DNA from: Mesodorylaimus sp. YZB2_4
Taxonomy: Eukaryota; Nematoda; Enoplea; Dorylaimida; Dorylaimidae
Length of the DNA: 64,000 nucleotides
Assembly: GCA_030248295.1 (NCBI GenBank)
Contig: JASANH010000390.1
Coordinates: forward strand, 124,001 to 188,000
Reading direction: 5' to 3'
The position numbers were made by a program, and so were the translations under genes. Below, piece after piece: positions 35,701 through 47,700 of this stretch (position 1 is its first letter; every line of letters begins with the position of its first letter). The notes beneath the pieces are model-generated. The model worked only from the letters and a program-made list of their open reading frames with translations. It was not told the DNA's origin and made no database searches.

Positions 35701-38700
35701 GCCGTGCCCAATTTCTGATCCTTGAATGTCCACACCATTTCGGGCGGTGGTTCTCCTCGTACCGGCACGTCGTACTCGATATTCTGACCAACCTTGATCG
35801 TGATCGGTTTCATGAATTCACGTTCGATGTGTGGTTTCACTAAAAATAGACCAAATTTCAAAGCACTATTCCTAGCTACGACATAAAACTTACAATTCCT
35901 CGGCTTAGCAATAACCTTGTCCGACGGCTCTGAAGCTTCACCAGGTCCCGCTTTGTTGACGGCGCGAACTCGAAATTGATATTCTTCATTTTCTTTCAAT
36001 CCAAGAACAACAGCTTTCGTTTTTGGTTCAAGCACATCAGCGGCTTTCGACCATTCCTTGGCGTGTTTCGACTTCTTCTCGATGACGTATCCAGTAATGG
36101 GCGCCCCGCCATCCTTGTCGGGCTTCTCCCATTCCAACTCCACTCGATCCACGTCCCAGTCAACAGGAGTCGGTTTCCCAGGCTTTCCAGGCTCATCGTA
36201 TGGATTCTTGGCCAGCGTAGCCTTGTCCGTTTGAAGCGGGTCCGATGCACCCTCCTTATTGACGGCCTTGACGCGGAATTGATAATTCTGTCCTTTCTTC
36301 AACCCATCCACATGAAAATGAGGACCAGTAGCTCGACCGACTGGTACCCATTTGCCCGTCGCTTGATCCATCTTCTCCACTTCGTAAAATTCGATGGGCT
36401 CTCCGCCATCATCAGCCGGTGGTTGCCAGGTCAGATCGCAACTGTCCTCAAACACATTGCTCACTTCCAACGGACCACGGGGTTGAGTTGGTTTGTCTAA
36501 GCAAAGCTAATTATCATATCAACCACATCCCATAACAAACAACCCCCCAAACTCACCCAATACAGTCAATTCGGCTACGCCCGATGCTTCGCCTAAATTA
36601 TTCTTCACCGTCAATTTATATTTTCCGCCATCCGCTCGTTTGCAGGCCTTGATCGTAAGCGCAGTACTCTCTTGCTTCTTCGTATCGATCGCCACATTCT
36701 GGCCCGCTTGTAACGGTGTATCGCCCTTGAACCAAAAGACGTCGGGCGGAGGTTCGCCACCAATCTTCACATCGAATTTTGCCGCCTGTCCAGCACGTAC
36801 AACCAAACTTTCGCATCCTTTCATATCCAACCACGGTTTCACTAAAATCAAAGAAACCTCCGCACTTTTCATTCTTTCCAAAAAATCCGTCTACTCTTAC
36901 CAAAACGAGCTTTCGCGACCTGTTTCTCAGACGGCTCGCTCGGTTGACCAGGGCCAGCTTTATTGACGGCTTTCACGCGGAATTGATAAGCTTTTCCTTC
37001 CACCAACGGTTTGATCGACGCTTTCGGCTCGGTGACTTCTTTGATCTTTTTCCATTCATTCGTCACTGGATCTTTCACTTCAACGATATAGCTTGATATT
37101 GGAGCGCCACCATCCGAACTAGGTGGTGTCCATTCCAAATCGATACGATCAGCATCCCAGTCAGTCACTTGAGGCTTTCCAGGTTTGCCAGGCTCGTCCC
37201 ACGGGTCTTTGATCTTGGTCGCAAAATCAGTGGCCAACGGTTCCGATTCGCCTTCCTTTGTTTTCGCTTTAACTCTAAATTTATAATCGCCTTTATTTTT
37301 CAATTTGCTTGCTTTGAATTCGGTCGAATTCGGTCCAACGCGTCCAATTTCAACAAATTTGCCACCAGGAAGTTCCTGTGCTTCGATGACGTATTCTAAA
37401 ATCAGCAATCATTTTTAAACTGCCTTTCTATCAATCACCATCGTTTGGCTTACCTTCAATCGGTTCCCCACCATCGTCTTCGGGAGGCTGCCACGACAAC
37501 GTGCATCCTTCTTTCTGCACTTCCTTCACTTCCAATGGTCCTTTCGGTTTGGTCGGTTTTCCAATGACCACCACTTCGGCCTCGGCATCTTCTTCCCCGG
37601 CCGTATTTTGCACATGCAATCGATATTTTCCAGTATCGCCTCTTTCAGCATTTTCCACTTTCAACGTGGTTTTTGCCTTGTCCGTCGAAATCTTTACTCG
37701 TCCAGCTTGTTTTAATTGTTTGTCCTTGGCGAACCATGTTGCTTCAGGCGGCGGTTCACCACCAATTTTCACCTCGAATTTTATCGTTTCACCGACTTTG
37801 ACACGCAATTGTTTCAGAGCCGCTTTGTCCAAGAAAGGTCTCGCTAAAAGTACAAAGTACAAATCAGCTCATGCTCGTATTATTAGTCCAGTATCACGGA
37901 GAGTGGCTCAGCGGCAAACGCCCCAGGTGCGACCGGATCTTTCGGTTCCGGTGGATCCGGCCGGATCTGACTGGATCCGGTTCCGGTCCCGATCCGTTTT
38001 TTCCCGCTTCCTTAATTATAAAAAAAAAAAGACCCTATAAAAAAAAAAATTTTTATATAATTTATTTTAATTTTTTTTTTTTTTTTTATTTTTTTTTTTA
38101 TAAACAAAAAAATTATTTAATTTTTTTAAATTTTTTTTCGGTGCCCTTTTTCTGACCCCGCCCCGATCGGTCGCACCTGGCAAACGCCCTTGTTCAAACC
38201 TTGGACACCCGATTTCTTCTTTGACAAGTTAAAACCTGAGACACTAGCGCCGTCACTGACAACCTAAAAGTTCGACTTACAAAAGAAAGCCCAGTAGTTC
38301 AGGAGAGCCTGTCTGCGTGAATCGCAGTGCCTCCAATAGTGGCTTGCGCAAGTGCAAAAGCTGCACCGGTGCAACTAAGCTTGGCAGGCGCAGGAGACAG
38401 TGGCCAACCGAACAAAAAACTCAGATTGGTTGGAGTAGGCAAATCTCGCGACTATACCTGCGCGTGAAACATCAACCCGAAGGGTTGACGTCTCCCAGCC
38501 AGGGAAGAGTGTTGACTACTCTCTCCCACTCGCCATGGCCTGCCGGCAGAGTTACAACGATCCCTCACACCACACCAAACTAACCTGGTTTAGCCTTAGC
38601 CACAGCACTGGGTCGATTACAATCGCAAGGCTCTCCAGGACCAGCCTTATTGACAGCAAACACTCTATAGTAGTACTCGTGATTTTCCACCACTTTTGTA

Positions 38701-41700
38701 TCCGTCAATTCCAATTGTTGCTCTGGCAACACCTGACCAACAGCAAACCAATCCTTATCCGACTTTTCACGCCTTTGAACAACGTATTTTGAGATCGGGG
38801 CATTGCCGTCCGAATCGGGTGGCTTCCAAGCCACTTTTATATACGTCTTATCCGTATCAACCACTTTGAAACCTTCAGGCTTTCCAGGCACCACTGTCAA
38901 GAAAAATCAATATCCACGTCATCAACGACTAGAGTAGGAAGAAGGATCGGAAGCCACACGGAAGAGAACAAGAGACGCTGAAGCCAATTGAAAAGTCACA
39001 CATTCCAACATCTGACTGCTCGGCAAAACATGCAAGTAGAAACATCCGTCCATCCGTCGATGAGCAGTCGCTCAGTAAAAGTTTAAAAAATCGCAAGACA
39101 AATCACTCACCGGTCACCTAGTCTATAAGGCAATCTCGAGAACAGCGGGTCAAGACGGATGCGACCGCCATTACAAGAGTAGATCGGGGACGACAGTCCG
39201 CACAGAACGGACAAAGCGACAGAGAAGAAGCAGCGACAAACTTCAGCTTCTTTCCAACAGCAAACGCAGAAACCCTGCATTAAAACTTGACTAGATAAGG
39301 CGAGAGCAAGCAATGGGACGAGTGTAACGGCTGACACGAAATGGAAGACACGATGCGACAATTCGAGATATTCAACTACGTAGGAATCAAGATCAGACGA
39401 TGGGGTGCAGACAGGCAGACTGGGTAGGTCAAGCGTACAGCATAGACACATGGTCTGAAAAGGTCATACCACAAAAAGGGGACAGGGTCTCCGCCCGCTT
39501 TCCGTGGTACGGCCACAGAAGACAGAATAGTAGATGCTACATTGCACGCTTACCGTATGGATTCTTAGCGACGATAGGTGTCGACGATAATGGTTCCGAT
39601 TCGCCAACTTCATTGACTGCTTTGACTCGGAACTTATACTCGTCATTTTCTTTCAAGTCTTTAACTTTGTATTTGGGTTCTTTCACCTCCGCCAATTTCT
39701 TCCATTCGCCAGATCTGTCCATAATTTCCACAATGTAAGCTTTGATTGGCGCCCCGCCGTCGTCTTTGGGTGGTTTCCATTTCAAATTACAGTCCTGGGC
39801 TGTAACATCGTTCACTTCCAAAGGACCTTCGGGTGCACTCGGTTTTCCTGCAGATGCCACGCATTTGTTAGAAAAATGGATTTACACTATCAAAAAAAGC
39901 TTACCTTTGACTGCTAGCTCAAACGGAGCTGTAGCCGTACCAGCCGAATTAGTAAGGCCCAATTCCCACGGCCCCGTGTCACCTTTCTGAGGCGATTTTA
40001 ACACAATTTCCACATGATCCGGATGAACTCGGACTTCCACCCCGGATTTTGGATCTTTCAAATCTATCGGTTTGCCATTCCTGAGTAGAACAGTTTCCGG
40101 TGGTGCCTTTTGCGTTCCTTTGATTGAGTACGGGATCTTCAAGATTAACGGCTTCTCGGCAACGGCTTCGACTTTCTTCGGTTTCCAGTTCATGATGGGT
40201 TTTTTCTCGGCTTCGAGTACTATCAACTTAGCGGAGCTTCGAATATCTCCAATTTCCACTTCGTACGTATCGGCATCAGTCATTTCCAATTTGCGAACAA
40301 TCAATTGATGAGTGCCCAACTTGGATTTGGACTCGTATTTGCTGCCGGGCACGGATGTGATAATACGTCCATTTCGATACCAAGTGGCAATGCCTCGAGT
40401 GTCCTTCGTTTGACATTGGAACATAATTTCTTCTTTTTCAACACCAGTTTGATCTTTCAACTTTTCCACCAGCTTATTAATGGCTTCGACGATGACTTGG
40501 CACATGGTCTTGTCGTCCTTCGTCGTACACTTGTAAACACCTTCATCTTCAATGGCAGCATTCTTGATGATTAATTTACGTTTCCTCGATACTTTTTGAT
40601 ATTCATATTTTTGACCATCGACGACCACTTTGACATCGTCGTGCCACCATTCCACGTCGTAATCTTTATCATTGATTTCGCATTCCAGCATTGCGTGTTC
40701 TTTTTCTTGCACTTTTACCGATTTCAATGGAGAGGTAAATTCGAAACGTGGTTCAACAACGTATACGTTACATTTCGTGAAATTGGTGTCATCGATTTTA
40801 GCCATATATGCCCCTTCGTCACCGGCTTCCACAACTTTTATCGTCAAAATACAACGACCAACCGCATCTTTTTCGATCAAATATCGAGAATCATCACGCT
40901 ATAATTTTAAATATTGAAGTTATATTTTTAACAAGTACCGACGAGGATCTTACCCTGATTTCTTTTCCATCCTTATACCAAGTCACCGGCGCTCTTGGAT
41001 GCGATACTTTGCATTCGATATATCCTTCCCTCGTTCTCGTGATTTCAGCCGTATTCGGCAGCGGCTTGATGAATTCATATTTCGGCGGAGGTTCTAAAAA
41101 AAGATATTTTACCACCTGCACACAATTTTATCAATTTGCACATACCATCGACATAAAGGAAGGCGCTAGTCGGGATTCCGTTAGCTTCGCAAGTGTATTT
41201 TCCAGCATCATCTTGATCCGGATTATTGATCAATAGCGTACAAATTTCTCGATCGTTCACAATTTTAAATTTCATGCCCTAATAAAAAGAAAGTTTAATT
41301 TGAATTCCGGCAAAACGCGAGAGAGGATCTTACCGTAAACAACTCCTGTCGCCCCTTGAACCACTTAATCTTAGCTCTCGGTTTGCAAAACATGCACGAA
41401 AATCGCGCTTGTTTATCAACAGTTTGTTGCACTCGAACATCGTTTAATTCCCGTTCCCAAGTGTCTTGTTTCTTATCCGGTTTCAAAGATGGCCGCCGTT
41501 CTTTTTCTTGTTTTTTCAAATCCACATCTTCTAACTGCGATTTGTCCAAACCCCACTGTTCGTATTCACGATGCTTAAGCATAGAACGAAAATCCAAACC
41601 GGATGGATCAGTGACGAAAAGCTTAATGATAGCCTTGTCTTGTCCGTGTTCATTTTCGATCAATAAATGATACGGGCCGTCGTCTTGAGCTCTCGCTTTA

Positions 41701-44700
41701 CTCATCAATAACGTGACCGTGTTAGATTCGCTGTCGGTCAAATGTTTGAAGCGACCTCCGTGTAGTACTTCCCGATTTCCACGTAACCACTTGAAGGTCG
41801 GGGTCGGATTGCCTTGAATTTTACACGTGATGACGGCCGTTTCTCCTGAAAATACAAAATTCTAACCGAAAGCTAATGTTTCCTAGAAAAATACTCGCAG
41901 CACCTTCCATGCAGCTGACATTTTCTGGTACTTCTACAATTTTCGGAGCACCAGGATCTCCGACTGGTTTCAATGGAGTTGATTCTTTCTCCAATAATTC
42001 TTGTACGCTAAAAGCAAAAGAGTTCGATCATTCGATCGATCGAAACACTGGATTCACGATTCCATAAAAACCGAAAGTTACCGCTATCTAGCAGACAACT
42101 TTCACTTCCCGCGGGAGACTCAAATTCAAAGTTTAATAGCCGGAGTCAACCTGTTCTTACCTTTCTCTTCGTATATCCGCACTGCCTCGCCTCTGAAAGT
42201 AGAAGTTCGTTATAAGAATTATTTGAAAAATAATCCTCAACTATCCACTACAAATCATTCCATTACACTAACACCAAAGCACGTGTTAAAGCTGCTGGGT
42301 AGTCATTAGTCTCACATTTAGTCGTCCAACATGAAAGTTGGATTGGTTTTTTGCGATTCGAGCGGGATGTATGGGGATCTATAATTAATGAGAATCCTTT
42401 TTTTCGTTACCTTCCCCGATAACTCTTTCTGTCCAGGACGACTGCCTCGTCGACTGGGTGCTGGCGACGCTGCTGGCGAAGTGGCTGCTTGCTGCAGGAA
42501 GACACCAAACACACACAATTAGCCGCAAAGCAAAGCAGTTTTCACTGTAGCATTTGTTTTGCAAAGCGGATAGTTATGGCCAATTAAATAGACGAAGGGT
42601 TCGAAGACAGGAAAAACCGTTCAGACACACATGCAACGCGCCTTGCGTTCTGGCGTTATTTTTTCCCCCAAAACAGCAATTAGAAAGCGTTAAAAAGCTT
42701 TGATTGCACATTTTGCCTTTTTACCCTTCTCTTTTGATCTTCCTCTTTTTCGCCAGGTCGCAAAGATCGGCGCCTTTCTCGAAGGCCGACCTGAGATGGC
42801 GTGTCATCATCATCCTAAATAGTACACGCACGAGCGCATTAGCACAAGACGACCACAATGCAGGCCATGTACTGTAGAAGATCATGTCAGCATGCATGTG
42901 CATGAATACGTGTCTACAGTATTGTCTAATCACATGCCTCATCCTGTATGGACTGCGAAAGTGTGAAGGGTGCCTTCAGTTTCAACCAGCAGATCTGCAT
43001 GTGAGCGATAGATCAAGGGAAGGCAAGGCCACTGAGCTACTTTGACCAGGCCTGTAGTACGAGTATGTCACACCACCTTCGTGCAAGGATAAGCTAACCG
43101 TGTAGAAGATAGGATAGGAAATATGTCTCAACATAAGACCCCTCATATCAAATTACATCTACTAGGTGGGCAAAAAATTCAAGCTATAAGTTGTAATCGG
43201 CGATTAACCACGTTTTTGAAAATGCTTATGTAAGCAATACCTTTTTACTCGCGACCGACGGCAACTCGGAAACGGATTCGGATACTTCATCGTCGCTTAG
43301 TTGACTCTCGATTTGTGGTTCAGGCGTAGGTACTTTCTTCAATTGAACTGGTTCTGGGGTTTTCTCTTTTTCTGCCGACTGAATAATACAGGACGTAAGA
43401 AATGAGATTGTTACTCGAGCATTCGTTCCTTACGCTCTCTGGCTATGAGTCTTCCCAAATAGCAAGCGTACATAAACCAGACAACTGACCGACACAGAAC
43501 GGTCCATATCACGACTGCATAGCATTTGCAAGCAAAACGTAAACTCTTCACAAGACACTCGTGACTCAAACTCAAACACAAAAGACGCAGACAAATATGC
43601 ATGTGCAAGAGCCAGCGGGCGCTTGCATTTTAGGCTGCCTGTGGGATACAATCAGAAGTGGTTTTAGGTAAGCTCGCCAAAACTGAGGGGCAGCACCACA
43701 GGACGACAAGCTACTTTCACTTGCGGGCCTTGACCATCTGGCTAAAGTCCCCAGCAGTCAGCCCTTATGAGCACGTCAAATGCAGCTGCCCTTGTCGTCT
43801 CCTCTGCAGCCTAAGTCAGACTAATCAGTTGACGTCTCTCCTGTTAACTCACACCTCAACCTCAACCTCAAGGACCAGCTTGGGCCCGAATACAGTAGTA
43901 CTGTACGCACAGCACCGATGTAGGACCCACTGGACCGCCTAGCACAGGATTACTGCGCGCCCTCTTTGCCTCTCTCCATACCAAAGCAGTTGGCCAGTCC
44001 AGCACTGCCGCAATGACACCTCTCCTCTCCTGTCCTGTCCTCAAAACTCAACCTCCATCAACATATGCAGCACTCACATTTTGACTGGCGCTTAATTCTA
44101 ATAAAAGTGGCAAAAATTTGCTTCTTTGCCTGTCCGAGAATCTAGCAGCCACAAAACTTTTGATGGCTGCACTAGTACTCTCGCGACGACCACGATTAGC
44201 CCAACCATTCGGCGGCTTGACATTCACTTCTTCCTTTTTGTCAGAATTAGTTTTCTTCTCGTTATCTGTTCGGATAGTCAATTTAGGAGGACCGCGTCTA
44301 AGACCAACATGGCCTTTTCCTAAATTATGAGTCGCTAGATCGGATTGTCGTGCGTCCGACTTGAATTTCGGACTTTTCGATCGTTGCATAATTTATTCGT
44401 TAAAAAGTTTCAAATAGAAATTGAGAAAAATCTTTTCATAATCTTACATTTCAAATAAGCCAGCCCATAAGTTCTCTGACGAACTTTTTCAATTAAATGA
44501 GCGCTCGGGTCGAAATGGAGCAGAAACAGATGAGCTACGATGAATCAACTCAAAGCAGCCCAACAGTGGGGGCCAACAAAATGTGCAACGATCCGAATGG
44601 AGAAAAAACTACGAATCTACTAGGCGATTGCTTACTAGCACAGGCCAGCTTGGAAAAGTTCATTGGGGCTGGCGGCGAGCTATGAGAATGGATTTGTGTA

Positions 44701-47700
44701 ACTCATCTACCAAAGCCGTTTTTCAATTTCTAAACACAGTCTCAGACTCATCGCCCCAGGCATTTGGTAAAAGCAGAAAGTAAAAGGCCGAAGGGGGTCG
44801 GCTGCCTTTGCACTTATGAATTTTCACAAATCCTTTCGTTTATAATACGAAATCATTGGACAACGAGATTTAAGAGTTCGAAGAAAAAAATCGATTTCCA
44901 CAAAGAAAAATGTCATTTCGAACATTTTTCATTTCTAATACTAATTATCGTAAAAGATTGCCACATCGGCTCGCGATCAGACATGGCCGAGACTACCGAA
45001 GACTGAAATGACGAATTCTAGCCCCTGTACAAACTAGCTGAACTCACTCCAACACATAATACAAGCATCTCAAAAGTAACAAGTACTTGAAATTTCAAAT
45101 GTACAAGGAACAAAAGATAAAATAGAAAAGTCCTTTTGTCAACTCAATTTTTAAAAGCTTTTCATGCTTTTCAAACTCGACAGCGTAAAATTTTGCGTCA
45201 TTCCTCGCTGGCTCTTGTTCAAAAGAAAAGTTTTCGCAGGAATTTACAAAAGTTTTGTGCAAAACATACGATTGCATTCCTGAACTCCATAAAGCAAAAT
45301 TTATGATAAACAGTCAAAATAAAAATTACAAAAGGGTTTTGAATTGAAAAAAACTAACGTGCAAAGATGCGAGGGGTATACTCTGTACAGTGTAGATGGG
45401 TGCTATTAGTGAGTACAGCATGCAAGGTATCCAAAGTCCATGCAAAAACACGCCAACCATGGCCCCACTCACAGCAACAACCAGCCCCCATTCTGTCACA
45501 CAAAACCAAAACCGATATCATGCGATGCACGCACTTTGTACAACTGATAAGACTGATAAGGAAGATTGATCTTTGTTGAACCCCATTGTATGCTATCGGT
45601 AATCAGTGAACAATATCAGCTTACCTTCTTGCCAACTGGTTTCAGCGTGACTTGTTCCATTTCTTTTGGTTTTTCCTAAACAAAATACCCCTCGATTTTT
45701 TATCTGGCGGGGCATTTTAAAACTTACTGGAGGCCTAGGTGATTTGTCCTTTTTCGGTTCAGGGGCTTTCGGTTTAGGTTTTTCTAAAATCGAGTGGAGT
45801 AGTCAGAAAAGAAATGTTGCAGGGAGTGCAAAACTTGACTGACCTCTCTGTTCCACTTTTACAATGCAGCTTGTTGTTGCATTTCCAAAATCGGTTTTAG
45901 CCTCGCATTTGAATGTGCCCGAATCTTCAGGGAATATTTCATTGATTGTCAATCGGCAGAGTTCACCATCGAAGAACATGTCATACGCGGGGTTTTGCTC
46001 GATCACGGCGTTGTTTCTGGAAAGAGAACACGCTTCTTGAATTTGGACCCGAACGGCCAGGTTTTGTTTCTCTGCCAGTCCAAACCAGAGAAGACAAGGA
46101 TAGAGTGGCCACTAACAGACAGGATGGCTGGGCACGATCGTAAGGTGACCCGAGTAGCATAAACTCATTTACTTTGTCCAAATAATCTTGGTCGAACTTT
46201 TGTGACACTTGACTTTAGCTTCCAGCACGACTTTATCACCGTCCATAACACTCTAGAACAGGCAAGAATTTTTGATCTGCCCTCACTTTCCTCCCTTGCC
46301 AAGTGACCTTATTCTGCAGGGCTTGGTTAAACAATGGCTTCCCTTTATACTCCGGTGGCCCTTTAGGTTCTTCCACTTTCGGAGCCGGGGATTTGTCCTT
46401 TTGCTTCTTCTCTGGTGGTTCTTCAACATTCAATGTCACATTGGCGTCAGATTTGCCGAACTCGTTTTGCACAGTCACAGCATAAACACCATTGTCCGCT
46501 GGTGTAGGTTTCTGGAAAGGGGTCAAAGTTGGACTGGGATCCTGAATCTGCTAAGACCTGTATTCTTACTGATATGGCCAAGGAGATAGTATGTTGAGTT
46601 TTTTCAGTTTTCACTTGACTGACCACTCGCGAACTCTCCTTCAACGTTTTGCCATCCTTTGTCCACACGGCGGTCACCTTGACACTCGACGTAACGACGC
46701 ATTCGAGACCGATTTGGTCGGCGCGCTGAATAATTTGGGGTTTTTGAACTATTTTCGGCGCTTCACCGGCCTTTTTCGGTGGTTGAACTTCTATAATCAA
46801 AGTTTTCGTGGAGTCTGATCCAGGGCTCACTCTCCATGCATACCGTCAATATTCAAAGTGGCCGTAGCATTTGTTTCTCCCGCGTCATTTTTGATGACCA
46901 CCTTGTACGCTCCTGCTTCAGTCTTGCCCGGATTCTAAACATGTCCTGGTCAGTGACAGAACATATCCCTCAAGTGCCTGTTTTACTTTGACTTCCAGCC
47001 GACAAATGTAGACATCGCCCGCTTCTGCAACCACGGATGAGGCGTACTTGAGTCCATCTTTCACTGTGGTAAGTCCCTTGGACCACACGGCTTTCGGTGC
47101 TGGTTTGGCCTTGACCTTGACCTCGATCACACTTTTACTAGCATCGGGAATGATTTTCGGTTTATCCAATAAGGTCGGCGCTAGTTTTTCGGGAGGCGGG
47201 GGTTCTTCTGGTGCTTCGAAGTTCAAGGCTAAGTTGGCGTTGGTTTCACCTTCTTTATTTTTTATATTACACCTATATTGACCAGCATCGCTGGCTAGAG
47301 GATCCTGAAATAATAAAGTGTATTGCCACATATGGGAATGTCCCTTGCGTCCTTACTGTGATCTCCAACTGGCACAAATACACGTGCTCTGCCTCACTAG
47401 CGAACACGTGTTTGAATCGTCCGCCGTGTTTGATCTGTTGTGTTCCCTTCCACCACGAGGCCGTCGGCTTACTCGTTTGTGAGCGAACGCGACATTCGAG
47501 CACAATTACAGCACCGCCGTCCTTGGGAATGATTTTCGGCTTGCCAACGAAAGCTGGTCCTTTCGGCTTCTCCTCTTCTTCACCTCCAGCGAAATTCAAA
47601 TTGATATTTGCATTGCTTTCGCCCAAGTCATTTCCAGCCGTGCACTTGTAAGCACCTCCATCCGATACTGTTGGATCCTGGAAAAGGATGCAATGGCTGC

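Larger units (their letters stand above)
24545..39849 (-). other. unc-22: twitchin Fn3-Fn3-Ig superrepeat array
   Basis: Beginning with two Fn3 domains (39550-39849 and about 38587-38896), the array repeats Fn3-Fn3-Ig. Ig domains start near 37846, 36842, 35841, 34844, 33842, 32822, 31837, 30842, 29840 and 28850, then near 26630 and 25650. Each Fn3 has the core W(K/Q)PPxxDGGxPIxxY and the motif YxFRVxAVNxxGxSxP. Ig units begin with a variant of KAGxxxxxxVPxxGEPPPxxxW. Intron positions recur from unit to unit. Long introns at 37.86-38.58, 38.9-39.55 and 27.0-27.81 kb interrupt the otherwise regular spacing. Confidence 0.9.

Noticed and set aside
28850..37846. The regular ~1-kb units as a CRISPR-like or satellite array
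   Set aside because: They are diverged coding units of one gene with conserved protein motifs, not identical DNA repeats.
37871..38155. A Lys/Phe-rich open frame
   Set aside because: It is the A/T homopolymer interior of the miniature inverted-repeat element, not coding.
38317..38583. A small gene encoding an 88-residue protein
   Set aside because: The sequence is a dispersed repeat inside a twitchin intron with an inverted copy at 10.6 kb; there is no evidence of its own promoter or conserved start.
18900..42000. Long open frames on the + strand opposite twitchin
   Set aside because: They are mirror frames of conserved Fn3/Ig exons, lack recognisable domains and stop at twitchin splice sites.
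46572..46940. Frame break near 46820 as evidence of a twitchin pseudogene
   Set aside because: A GT..AG segment of 29 bp removes the stop in phase and the rest of the gene is intact.
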